NCBI GenBank assembly: GCA_031177735.1
Contig: JAPSKJ010000031.1
Span: 1 to 15,316, forward strand
Length of the DNA stretch: 15,316 nt
Origin: Nocardioides sp.
GTDB taxonomy: Bacteria; Actinomycetota; Actinomycetes; Propionibacteriales; Nocardioidaceae
Reading direction: 5' to 3'
Shown: one piece after another, positions 6,747 to 14,313 of the stretch
How positions within the stretch are numbered: the stretch's first letter is position 1
Layout of the letters: each line of letters opens with the position of its first letter
Position numbers and translations under genes: made by a program
The notes under the pieces: generated by a model
The model's database searches: none
Told to the model about the DNA's origin: nothing
What the model saw: only the letters and a program-made list of their open reading frames with translations

Positions 6747-9700
6747 ATGCAGCGTCGGCGCACCCGCCGCACGATGAGGTCATGGATCGGGTCGGTGGCG
6801 CTCGGCGCCGCCGTGGCAGGGACGCTGGCGGTGCCCCCTCCCGCTGCCTTCGCCAGCGAGGCCGGGACGGGCTCGCAGGCCGAAGCCGACCGGGCGACCT
6901 ACCTCGGCCGCAGCCACTACACCGGTGAGATCCATGCTCACACCTCGATGAGCGACGGTGCGCTGCTGCCCACTGACGCCTACACCCACGTGCGCGAGCA
7001 GACGGACGCCGACTTCTTCGCGCTCGCCGAGCACGACGTGATGTGGGACCTGCGCAACGGCGACGACTTCATCGAGGACTGGCGCGACGCCGAGTCCGAT
7101 GAGTGGCGTGCTCAGCACGAGGCCGTCGAGGCCTTCAACGCGGAGCAGGACGAGCTCGTCGTCGTCCCGTCGGTGGAGAACACCTGGTACGACGGCACCG
7201 GCCACCTCAACGTCTACAACGCCGACTGGCACGCCACTGTCCGGGCGACCGAGCAGGGGAGCGTCGACGGGTTCGCGAACCTCTTCGGCACCGGTGACCT
7301 GAAGTACGACTACTACACCCTGCTGGCACGGCTGAAGCTCGACCCGGAGGCGATCGGCCAGTTCAACCACCCGAGCCCGACGGCGAAGGGCAACTTCTTC
7401 GGCTTCAAGGGCCTCGACCCGGTCGCCGACGACCGGATGGAGCTGATCGAGGTCAAGTCGGCCGGCCACTTCGCCCAGTACGTCTCCGCCCTGGACGCCG
7501 GCTGGCACCTCGCTCCCACCTGGAGCGGCGACGAGCACTCGGCCACGTGGGTGTCGGGCAACGAGGCGATCACCGGCATCTGGGCGCAGGAGCACTCCCC
7601 GGAGGGCCTCTACGCCGCCATGCAGGACCGCAGCCTCTACAGCACCCAGGACGTCGACGCGGTCATGGCCTTCGGTGGCGACGACCAGATCATGGGGTCG
7701 ATCCTCCCCGCCGACGCCGGGACGGTCGACTTCGAGGTCTCCCTCGACGACCCGGGCGCAGGAGAGTCGTTCGCGTCGGTGCGACTGCTCACCAACGGCG
7801 GCGAGGTGGCCCACGACTTCGGTGCGGTCACCGGCAACGCGGTCGACCTCCAGGTCGAGCGCACCGTCAGTGACGGCGACTACTACTTCGTGCGCGCCGA
7901 CCAGGCCGACGGCGACTTCCTGGTCTCGGCACCGATCTGGGTCGGTGAGACCACCCGCGGCGCCAACTACGCCCCCGAGATCGACCTCGGCGCCGACGTT
8001 CCCACCACTGCCACCTACGGCCAGACCGTGGCACTGCCCGTCGTCCGGGCGACCGACGACTCCGGCGTACCCCCCACCGTCGACATCGAGGTCTACGACT
8101 CGGCCGGGTTGGTCCCGGTGCAGGACGGAGCCTTCCGGGTCCGCAGCTATGACGACCACTTCATCGTGGTGAAGGCGACCGACGGCACCGCCAACACCAA
8201 CGCCGAGCTGATCCGGGTCACCATCGACCACGAAGTCCTGGACCCGGCCGGCGTGTTCCGGCACTTCGGCACCACGGTCAGCGTCGCCGAGGAGCCCGGC
8301 GGTGCCGGGCTCGCCGTGACCACGGACCGCAGCATCGAGAAGGTCTACGCCCAGGTCGTCCCCGCCGGGTCCACCGCATGGGCGCAGGCCGAGGTCCTCA
8401 CCTCGACGAACGACCGGGCCTACGAGGTCAACGCCATCGGCAACGACGAGCCGGAGTACCAGCACTCCATCACCGGGCAGACCCTGCGCAGCCACGAGTT
8501 CGACCTCACCGGCCTGACCCCGGGCGCGCGCTACCAGTACCGCCTGGGTGTCGCCGTGGCCGGTGCGGCCCCGGAGCCGCAGGACACGACCGCCTGGACC
8601 GGCGTCGAGGGCGCCTTCCTCGCCGGCGGCGGGGCCGAGCCGGTCTACCTCCTCGGCGATCTCCAGGTGCAGAGCCACGACCCGGCCGACCTCGGCATGC
8701 TGCGCGGTGTGCTCGAGCAGCTGCGCACCCAGCAGCCCGGCGGCGGGACCGCCGTCCAGGTGGGCGACCTGGTCGACAACGGCGGTCGCGGCCAGTACTG
8801 GACCGAGGTGCAGGAGCACGCACTCGACGGCCTGGACCTGCAGCTCGCACCGATGGTCGGCAACCACGAGACCTACGGCGACCTCGACTACGACGCGGTC
8901 ACCGGCGAGCGCAGCGCGATCTTCTCCAACGTCTACAACCTGCCCGACAACGGCGCCATCGGGGAGAGCAACTACTCCTTCGACCGAGGGCCCGTCCACT
9001 TCTCCGTCCTCAATTCCAACCTCGACCTGGCCGAGCAGCTCGACTGGTTGATCGAGGACGTGCGCGCCTCGGAGGCCACCTGGCACGTGGTGCTGGGCCA
9101 CTTCTCCTACTACGGCGGCAGCCACGCCGACGACGCCGGCATGGACCTGGACCGCGACCGGGTCACCGCGGTGCTCGACCAGCTCGGCGTCGACCTCTAC
9201 GTCGGCGGTCACGACCACGTCTACAAGCGCTCGACCGTCTTCGAAGGACGGCTCGCCCGGACCCCCGAGGAGGAGGCCGCCGGCACGACGTTCGTCACGA
9301 TGGGCTCCTCGGGGCCGAAGTTCTACGACAACTCCGAGTTCTGGTGGGACGACGTCGTCTTCGACGAGAAGACGCAGGTCGGTGGCGTCCTCGAGGTCAC
9401 CGAGGCGGGTCTCGAGCTCTCCGCGTACACCATCGACGGCCGGGTGGTGGACCGCTACACCATCACCAAGCCGCGCGGCTCCTGGAAGCTGTCCTCGGCG
9501 CGGGTCCAGGACCGGGAGCTCGACGGGGTCGGCTTCCTCAGCCATCCGGGCAGCCGCGAGACCGTCACGGTGACGGCGGCGACGTACGACAACAGCCGCG
9601 AGCAGGTCATCGCCCTGCGCAGCGAGGAGGTCCGCCTCGCCCAGACCGGTCGCGAGCAGTTCGTCGCCTTCGACACACCGCTGCCCGTCCAACCCAGCGA

Positions 9701-12700
9701 CACCGTCCGGCTCTTCGTCTGGGACTCCCTCGCCAACGGCAAGCCGCTGCGCCCGGCGGTGACCCTGCAGGAGGGTCTGGCGGGCAACGGCACCGAGACC
9801 GACCCCTACCTCATCGACTCCGCCGACGACCTGAGCAAGGTGGACAACGACCCGGCCGGCTACTACCGGCTGACCACCGACCTCGAGGTGCCCGGAGAGG
9901 GTCGCACCCAGCTGGGCCGGGCGGTGGCCTTCACCGGCGTCTTCGACGGGGCCGGGCACACCATCAGCGGGCTCGGCGCGCTGCCCAACCAGGGACCCGG
10001 CCTGTTCGCCGACAACGGCGGCACGATCCGCGATCTCGTGGTCCGGGGCGACGTCACGACCGAGCGCGCCACCGCGGGCCTGGTCGCCGACGTCAACCAC
10101 GGCCTGATCGAGCGGGTCCGCGTCGAGGGCTCGGTGAGCGCGTCCGGCAGCACCGGCGGCATCGTCGGTGAGCACTTCGGCGTGCTCCGCGACAGCCACT
10201 CCGACGCCGACGTCCACGTCACCGGCGCCTACTCCGGCGGCGCCGTAGGCCTCGCCCGGAGCGGTTCGGTCACCGAGGACGTGCTCGTCACCGGCGCGGT
10301 GACGGCCGGCGCGCGCAACGCGGGCGGCGTGGTGAGCTACGGCTACGACGAGACCGTCGTGCACAGCGTCGTCGCGCTCAACCGCAACATCTCCGCGCCC
10401 AGCTACGCCCACGCCATCGTGGGACGCGTCTACACCGGACACCGGGCGGACCTTGCCGACAACTACGTGAGCCGGCTGGTGCCGATCGCCGGGCAGAGCC
10501 TCAACGAGCCGCCTGCGGCCGACAACTTGAAGGGCGAGGTCGTCCCGGCAGCGACCATCCAGACGCAGGCCTTCTACGAGGCCCGGGGCTGGGACTTCGA
10601 CGCGGTGTGGGCGTGGAGCGAGGCCGGCAAGCGGCCCGTCCTGCGCATGTCGCCGGAGGAGGTGGCACCCCCGGAGACGCCGGACCTGCCGGCCGACGCC
10701 CGTGGGTTCTACGTCGTCGACACCGTCGATGATCTGCGCCAGATCGGCGAGCACCCTGCCTACGACTACGTCCTGGCCGCAGACCTCGACCTGACCGGGA
10801 TTGCGTTCACCTCCCTGCCGGGCGCGTTCGTCGGTGAGCTGGACGGGGCCGGCCACACCATCACCGGCCTCACCTCCACGGGCGGGCTCTTCGCGCAGAT
10901 CTCGGGCCACGTCCACGACCTCGCGGTCGTCGACGCGACCGTGACCTCGCCCGCCGCGCGGGCCGGCATCCTGGCCAACGCCAGCACCGGCACGGTTGAG
11001 CGGGTCTACACGACCGGATCAGTCACCGCCCCCAGCCGGGCCGGTGGCCTGGTGGGCGACTCCTCGGGCATCGTCCGCGACGCCTACTCCACCGCGACGG
11101 TGCGCAGTGAGAACACCGAGGCCGGCGGGCTGATCGGCGTGGCGCTGGCGGGCTCGGTGACCGAGCGGGTGTACGCCGCAGGACCTGTCTCCGCGGGCGT
11201 GCGCAACATCGGCGGTGTGGCTGGCTACGGCTACACCGGCACCGAGATCCGCGGATCGGTGGCGCTCAACCCGACCGTCCAGGCGCCGGCCTGGGCGCAC
11301 CGGTTCCTCGGACGAGTCCTCGCCGGGCAGGTCGCCACCCTGGCGGACAACTGGGCGGCCGAGTCGGTCGCCGCAGCCGAGCAGGCCGACGCTGCCACCG
11401 GGCCGAGCACGCTCAACGGCGCCACGGCCACCACCGCGCAGGTGCGTAGCAGCGCCTTCTTCACCGACCGGCTCGGCTGGGACCTCACCTCGGTGTGGGC
11501 CTGGGACGAGGACGGCAAGCGTCCGGTGCTGCGGGCCGTGACCGAGGACGCTCCCCCGGCGGAGGACCCCGTCGAGCCCGGACCGGCGCTGGAGCGGGAT
11601 CGCGACGGCGCCTACCTCCTCACCACGGCCGCGGACCTCCTCGAGCTGGCGGCCTACCCCGGCGAGCGGTTCCGGCTCGCCGCCGACCTGGACCTCACCG
11701 GCGTGGGCCCTGTGACCCCCGCGTTCACCGGCGAGCTCGACGGCGCCGGGCACACGCTGCGCGGGTACTCCTCGACCGAGGGCGGCCTGTTCACCAGCGT
11801 CAGCGGTTCGGTCCACGACCTGCTCCTGGCGGATGCGTCGGTCGAGACCAGCAAGCAGAACGTCGGCCTGCTGGCCGACCGCAACGACGGCACCCTGGAG
11901 CGGGTGGCCACCACCGGCGTGATCCGGGGTGCCGCGACCGTCGGCGGCCTGGTCGGTTACAGCTGCGGCACCATCCGGGACGCCTGGTCCTCAGCCGACG
12001 TCACCGCCGCGGCGGGGCGGCAGGCCGGCGGCCTGGTCGGCATCGCGGGTGGCGCCACCCAGTGTGCCTCGACGGGCGGCAGCCTCACCGAGCGCACCTA
12101 CGCGGCCGGCTCGGTCGAGGTGGTCGGGAACCAGAACGCGGGTGGCCTGGCCGGCTACTCCTACAACGGCACGACGCTGAGGCAGAGCATCGCCCTCAAT
12201 CCGCTCGTGAAGGGCACGGCGTACGCGCACCGCGTGGTGGCCCGGACGCTGTCCGGTCACACGCCGGCGCTGGTGGACAACTATGCCTCGGACGCGGTCG
12301 TCGCAGACGTGCAGTCGGTCCCCGCGACCGGTCCCGCGAGCCTGAACGGCGCGACGATCGCCGCCGCCCAGGCGGGGGACGAGGCGACGTACACCGGCGT
12401 GCTCGGCTGGGACTTGGCCACCGTGTGGACCTGGGACTCCGCCCTCCGCCGTCCGCTCCTGCGCGGCCAGGCGGCTCCGACGGACGGCGGCGGTCAGGCA
12501 GAGGCGCCGGTCGAGCGGGCCGCCGTCGCGTATCGGGCAGCACCGTTCGCCGCCGTTGCCCCTGTCGGGATCATCCACGAGACGAGTGCGGGCGAGGACG
12601 GCACCACCCTCCTCGCACTCGACGCAGGTCCCGGCGAGGCCGGTGCGCAGGTGAGCGTGATGGTGCTCGAGAAGGGCGCCGACGCGACCGCGCCGGCACC

Positions 12701-13217
12701 GGACGCGGTGGTCTTCCTCGAGCAGGTGACCCTCGACGAGACCGGCCGCGCCCAGCTGACCATGCGGTTGCCGGGGGCGCCGAGCTCCTACCTGCTGGCG
12801 GCCAACACCTCTGGCGACGCCCCCCGGTTGGTGGCGCCCTTGACCGCAGGGTCCGACCCGGGCGACCCGCCGACCGGTCCGCCGACCGTGCCGACCGGTC
12901 CGCAGACCGATGTGCCCGCTCCCCCGGCCGAGCCGCGCGCGGTCCGGGTCAAGGTCAAGGCGAAGCCGGCGTGGGTGCGCGCCGAGGGCTTCGCGCGCCT
13001 GGTGCTGCGGGTGCGCGGCATCGACGGCCAACCCGTCGCCGGACGCCTGGTGGTCCGCACCCCCGGCGAGCGTCCGGTGCGCAGGACGGTGACGGACGGC
13101 AGGACCGTGCTGAAGGTGCCGGCACCCGACCGCCGAGGCAACGTGCGCGTGCGGGTCCGGCTCACCGGTGACGGGCTGGCCCCGGTCAGGGAGCACGTCG
13201 TGCTCCGGGTGCGCTGA
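6747..13217 (+). CDS. Giant secreted PHP hydrolase / metallophosphoesterase / GLUG-repeat protein
   Basis: 2156 aa, with a signal peptide (MQRRRTRRTMRSW, hydrophobic core, AFA-S cleavage near residue 35). A PHP-type (CehA/McbA-like) metallohydrolase spans about 57-320: H63-x-H65, D70, AEHD (H96), E144, NHP (H208) and GDEH (D262, H264). An Ig-like spacer (about 405-500) and a purple-acid-phosphatase-like FN3 domain (about 503-630, LTPGARYQYRLG) follow. A calcineurin-type metallophosphoesterase spans about 632-845: GDLQ (D638), GDLVDNG (D674), GNHE (N706, H707), GHF (H785) and GGHDH (H822, H824). After a beta domain (about 880-1010) come three GLUG modules of about 300 aa. The C-terminus has a beta domain, a Pro/Thr linker (about 2035-2060) and a basic domain. 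Both hydrolase sites look metal-competent, suggesting two phosphoester or ester cleavages outside the cell. The substrate is unknown. It is divergent from the rhamnosidase, with shared palindromes. Confidence 0.9.
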   Translation: MQRRRTRRTMRSWIGSVALGAAVAGTLAVPPPAAFASEAGTGSQAEADRATYLGRSHYTGEIHAHTSMSDGALLPTDAYTHVREQTDADFFALAEHDVMWDLRNGDDFIEDWRDAESDEWRAQHEAVEAFNAEQDELVVVPSVENTWYDGTGHLNVYNADWHATVRATEQGSVDGFANLFGTGDLKYDYYTLLARLKLDPEAIGQFNHPSPTAKGNFFGFKGLDPVADDRMELIEVKSAGHFAQYVSALDAGWHLAPTWSGDEHSATWVSGNEAITGIWAQEHSPEGLYAAMQDRSLYSTQDVDAVMAFGGDDQIMGSILPADAGTVDFEVSLDDPGAGESFASVRLLTNGGEVAHDFGAVTGNAVDLQVERTVSDGDYYFVRADQADGDFLVSAPIWVGETTRGANYAPEIDLGADVPTTATYGQTVALPVVRATDDSGVPPTVDIEVYDSAGLVPVQDGAFRVRSYDDHFIVVKATDGTANTNAELIRVTIDHEVLDPAGVFRHFGTTVSVAEEPGGAGLAVTTDRSIEKVYAQVVPAGSTAWAQAEVLTSTNDRAYEVNAIGNDEPEYQHSITGQTLRSHEFDLTGLTPGARYQYRLGVAVAGAAPEPQDTTAWTGVEGAFLAGGGAEPVYLLGDLQVQSHDPADLGMLRGVLEQLRTQQPGGGTAVQVGDLVDNGGRGQYWTEVQEHALDGLDLQLAPMVGNHETYGDLDYDAVTGERSAIFSNVYNLPDNGAIGESNYSFDRGPVHFSVLNSNLDLAEQLDWLIEDVRASEATWHVVLGHFSYYGGSHADDAGMDLDRDRVTAVLDQLGVDLYVGGHDHVYKRSTVFEGRLARTPEEEAAGTTFVTMGSSGPKFYDNSEFWWDDVVFDEKTQVGGVLEVTEAGLELSAYTIDGRVVDRYTITKPRGSWKLSSARVQDRELDGVGFLSHPGSRETVTVTAATYDNSREQVIALRSEEVRLAQTGREQFVAFDTPLPVQPSDTVRLFVWDSLANGKPLRPAVTLQEGLAGNGTETDPYLIDSADDLSKVDNDPAGYYRLTTDLEVPGEGRTQLGRAVAFTGVFDGAGHTISGLGALPNQGPGLFADNGGTIRDLVVRGDVTTERATAGLVADVNHGLIERVRVEGSVSASGSTGGIVGEHFGVLRDSHSDADVHVTGAYSGGAVGLARSGSVTEDVLVTGAVTAGARNAGGVVSYGYDETVVHSVVALNRNISAPSYAHAIVGRVYTGHRADLADNYVSRLVPIAGQSLNEPPAADNLKGEVVPAATIQTQAFYEARGWDFDAVWAWSEAGKRPVLRMSPEEVAPPETPDLPADARGFYVVDTVDDLRQIGEHPAYDYVLAADLDLTGIAFTSLPGAFVGELDGAGHTITGLTSTGGLFAQISGHVHDLAVVDATVTSPAARAGILANASTGTVERVYTTGSVTAPSRAGGLVGDSSGIVRDAYSTATVRSENTEAGGLIGVALAGSVTERVYAAGPVSAGVRNIGGVAGYGYTGTEIRGSVALNPTVQAPAWAHRFLGRVLAGQVATLADNWAAESVAAAEQADAATGPSTLNGATATTAQVRSSAFFTDRLGWDLTSVWAWDEDGKRPVLRAVTEDAPPAEDPVEPGPALERDRDGAYLLTTAADLLELAAYPGERFRLAADLDLTGVGPVTPAFTGELDGAGHTLRGYSSTEGGLFTSVSGSVHDLLLADASVETSKQNVGLLADRNDGTLERVATTGVIRGAATVGGLVGYSCGTIRDAWSSADVTAAAGRQAGGLVGIAGGATQCASTGGSLTERTYAAGSVEVVGNQNAGGLAGYSYNGTTLRQSIALNPLVKGTAYAHRVVARTLSGHTPALVDNYASDAVVADVQSVPATGPASLNGATIAAAQAGDEATYTGVLGWDLATVWTWDSALRRPLLRGQAAPTDGGGQAEAPVERAAVAYRAAPFAAVAPVGIIHETSAGEDGTTLLALDAGPGEAGAQVSVMVLEKGADATAPAPDAVVFLEQVTLDETGRAQLTMRLPGAPSSYLLAANTSGDAPRLVAPLTAGSDPGDPPTGPPTVPTGPQTDVPAPPAEPRAVRVKVKAKPAWVRAEGFARLVLRVRGIDGQPVAGRLVVRTPGERPVRRTVTDGRTVLKVPAPDRRGNVRVRVRLTGDGLAPVREHVVLRVR
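9783..12470 (+). repeat. Three tandem ~300-aa GLUG beta-helix modules inside the giant protein
   Basis: Module 1 runs from about residue 1013 to 1307, module 2 from 1320 to 1600, and module 3 from 1621 to 1909. Each opens with a Y-x-[IVL]-x-[DT]-x-x-x-DL strand and an ADLDLTG-like segment (TTDLEV in module 1). [FL]DGAGHT[IL], repeated GG[IVL]VG turns and an ALN-x-x[IV]-x-[AG]-x-x-[YW]AH motif follow. Each closes with GWDFDAVWAW, GWDLTSVWAW or GWDLATVWTW, then RP[VL]LR. This pattern indicates duplication of a whole module. GLUG repeats are known from surface adhesins and secreted proteases; here they probably form a beta-helix for binding or spacing. Confidence 0.85.
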
Positions 13218-13234
13218 GCGACTTGTCGCAGCCT

Positions 13235-13280
13235 CCGCTGCGCCGGGCCGGCCGCCTCCGCGGCCGGCCCGGCGCAGCGG
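13235..13280. terminator. Perfect 21-bp bidirectional hairpin between convergent genes
   Basis: Positions 13235-13255 pair without mismatch with 13260-13280 around the loop CTCC. The hairpin starts 17 nt after the stop of the giant gene and ends 83 nt past the stop of the GH114-like gene on the other strand. It has no T-tract on either side but is unusually long and stable, so it can end both transcripts. The rest of 13218-13363 contains no gene. Confidence 0.85.
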
Positions 13281-13363
13281 GGGCCGGCTGCTCGGCCGGT
13301 GGACGGGCCCCACGGACCCCTCGGCGGACCCGGGGGGACGAGGCTCGCGTTCGCGGCTCGGAC

Positions 13364-14161
13364 TCAGCAGCCGCGGTAGGGGCCGGCCGGGGTGACCATG
13401 CGGTCCCGCAGGATCACCGAGACCCGGTCACCCACCGCTGCGCACGCCGCCTCCCAGTCCTCCGCGCGGTACTCGACGAGGTAGGCACGACCGTCGTAGG
13501 CGTCCGCATAGGCCTCGCACTCGCTCCACCTCCCGCACTCCTCCACGATGGCGAAGTCGAAGCCGATCCGGCCGCGCCGGTCGGCGAGCTCCACGGCGTT
13601 CTTCTGCGCCACCGCCAAGCCCGCACGGTGGGCGGCCTCCGTGAGCAGCCGGGCGTAGGCGACGTTGTCCCGCCGGGTCAGCAGCCGCCGCGACCGGGTG
13701 TAGGAGTCGAGATTGTCGAACTCCACCGCGGCGTATCCCTTGTCCCCGCAGCCGCGCACCCACCGCGCCATGATCGCCGTCAGCCGGGCGCGCTTGGCCG
13801 GTGTGCGGGTGTCCAACAGCCACTCCCCCCACCCGGCGTCGGTGACCCGCCGGCCGGAGCCATCGGTCAGCAGCAGGCCGCGGCGGCGGGGCGCGTTCCA
13901 GAAACGGGCCTGGTCGGGCTGCGCCTGGAAGCCGTTGACGTAGCAGACCGGGTACTCCCCCGCCGGCGCCTCGGACCGGTCGCGGACCACCACCTGCACG
14001 CCCGTGGGCACCGGTCGGGCGCCTCCGATCTGGTAGTCCCATGCCGCGCCCGGGGCGGGCAACCGCACGCCCGGGGTGGCGTCGTTCGACCGGGCGGTGG
14101 CCGGCTCGGCGCACAGGAGCACGAGCAGGAGCGCGAGGAGCACGTCGGCACGGCGAGCCAT
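13364..14161 (-). CDS. Secreted GH114-like (endo-alpha-1,4-polygalactosaminidase family) protein
   Basis: 265 aa with a signal peptide (MARRADVLLALLLVLL, cleavage near PATA-R). The rest fits the TIM-barrel fold of the GH114 / endo-alpha-1,4-polygalactosaminidase family. It has CYVNGF (C73-Y74), the strand-end motif VEFDNLDSY (D149, D152), QKN (K187, N188) and VEECGRWSEC (E207, E208, C209, C215), which resembles the family's NEQC...EC region. GH114 enzymes cleave alpha-1,4-galactosaminide chains such as fungal galactosaminogalactan, and relatives occur in Pel exopolysaccharide systems. The exact substrate here is unknown. The length is normal for a single-domain member. The ATG at 14161 starts the signal peptide. 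No clear Shine-Dalgarno precedes it, but CATACT ends 6 nt before the ATG, which would fit a leaderless transcript. It is convergent with the giant gene and follows the FAD gene by 152 nt, probably as a separate unit. Confidence 0.85.
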   Translation of the reverse strand: MARRADVLLALLLVLLCAEPATARSNDATPGVRLPAPGAAWDYQIGGARPVPTGVQVVVRDRSEAPAGEYPVCYVNGFQAQPDQARFWNAPRRRGLLLTDGSGRRVTDAGWGEWLLDTRTPAKRARLTAIMARWVRGCGDKGYAAVEFDNLDSYTRSRRLLTRRDNVAYARLLTEAAHRAGLAVAQKNAVELADRRGRIGFDFAIVEECGRWSECEAYADAYDGRAYLVEYRAEDWEAACAAVGDRVSVILRDRMVTPAGPYRGC

Positions 14162-14179
14162 GGCGGCAGTATGGAGCCA

Positions 14180-14201
14180 CCCGGGTCCGGTGCGACCCGG
14201 G
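14180..14201. repeat. Short inverted repeat upstream of the GH114-like gene
   Basis: CCCGGGT (14180-14186) pairs with ACCCGGG (14195-14201) around an 8-nt loop. It ends 18 bp upstream of the ATG of the GH114-like gene, overlapping where its promoter would be. It could be an operator or, on the - strand, a second part of the terminator of the FAD gene. A chance origin is also possible. Confidence 0.35.
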
Positions 14202-14265
14202 ACCCCGGCCCGCGGCCAGCGCCCACCGGTTCCCGACCGCCGCGAGGCGACCGGATCGCCGTCTC

Positions 14266-14283
14266 CACCGGGCTCGCCCGGTG
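14266..14283 (-). terminator. Probable terminator after the FAD oxidoreductase gene
   Basis: CACCGGGC (14266-14273) pairs with GCCCGGTG (14276-14283), an effective 7-bp stem with a 4-nt loop. It lies about 30 nt downstream of the oxidoreductase stop codon (14314-14316) on the - strand. No U-tract follows. It would separate this gene from the GH114-like gene. Confidence 0.5.
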
Positions 14284-14313
14284 CGGGCAGCCCGCGAGGT
14301 GCCGCCCGGGGCG

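Noticed and set aside
6780..10916. 1378-aa - strand open frame opposite the giant protein
   Set aside because: It is a shadow frame with repetitive Val/Gly/Asp/Arg content and no motif. The + strand frame has two complete metal sites and a signal peptide.
12871..12915. Short repeated GACCGGTCCG-like units, considered as a tandem DNA repeat
   Set aside because: They encode the Pro/Thr/Gly linker of the giant protein and are explained by its repetitive coding.
11495..13171. 558-aa + strand open frame overlapping the giant gene in another frame
   Set aside because: Arg/Gly/Pro-rich and featureless; it overlaps fully with the well-supported GLUG and C-terminal coding sequence.
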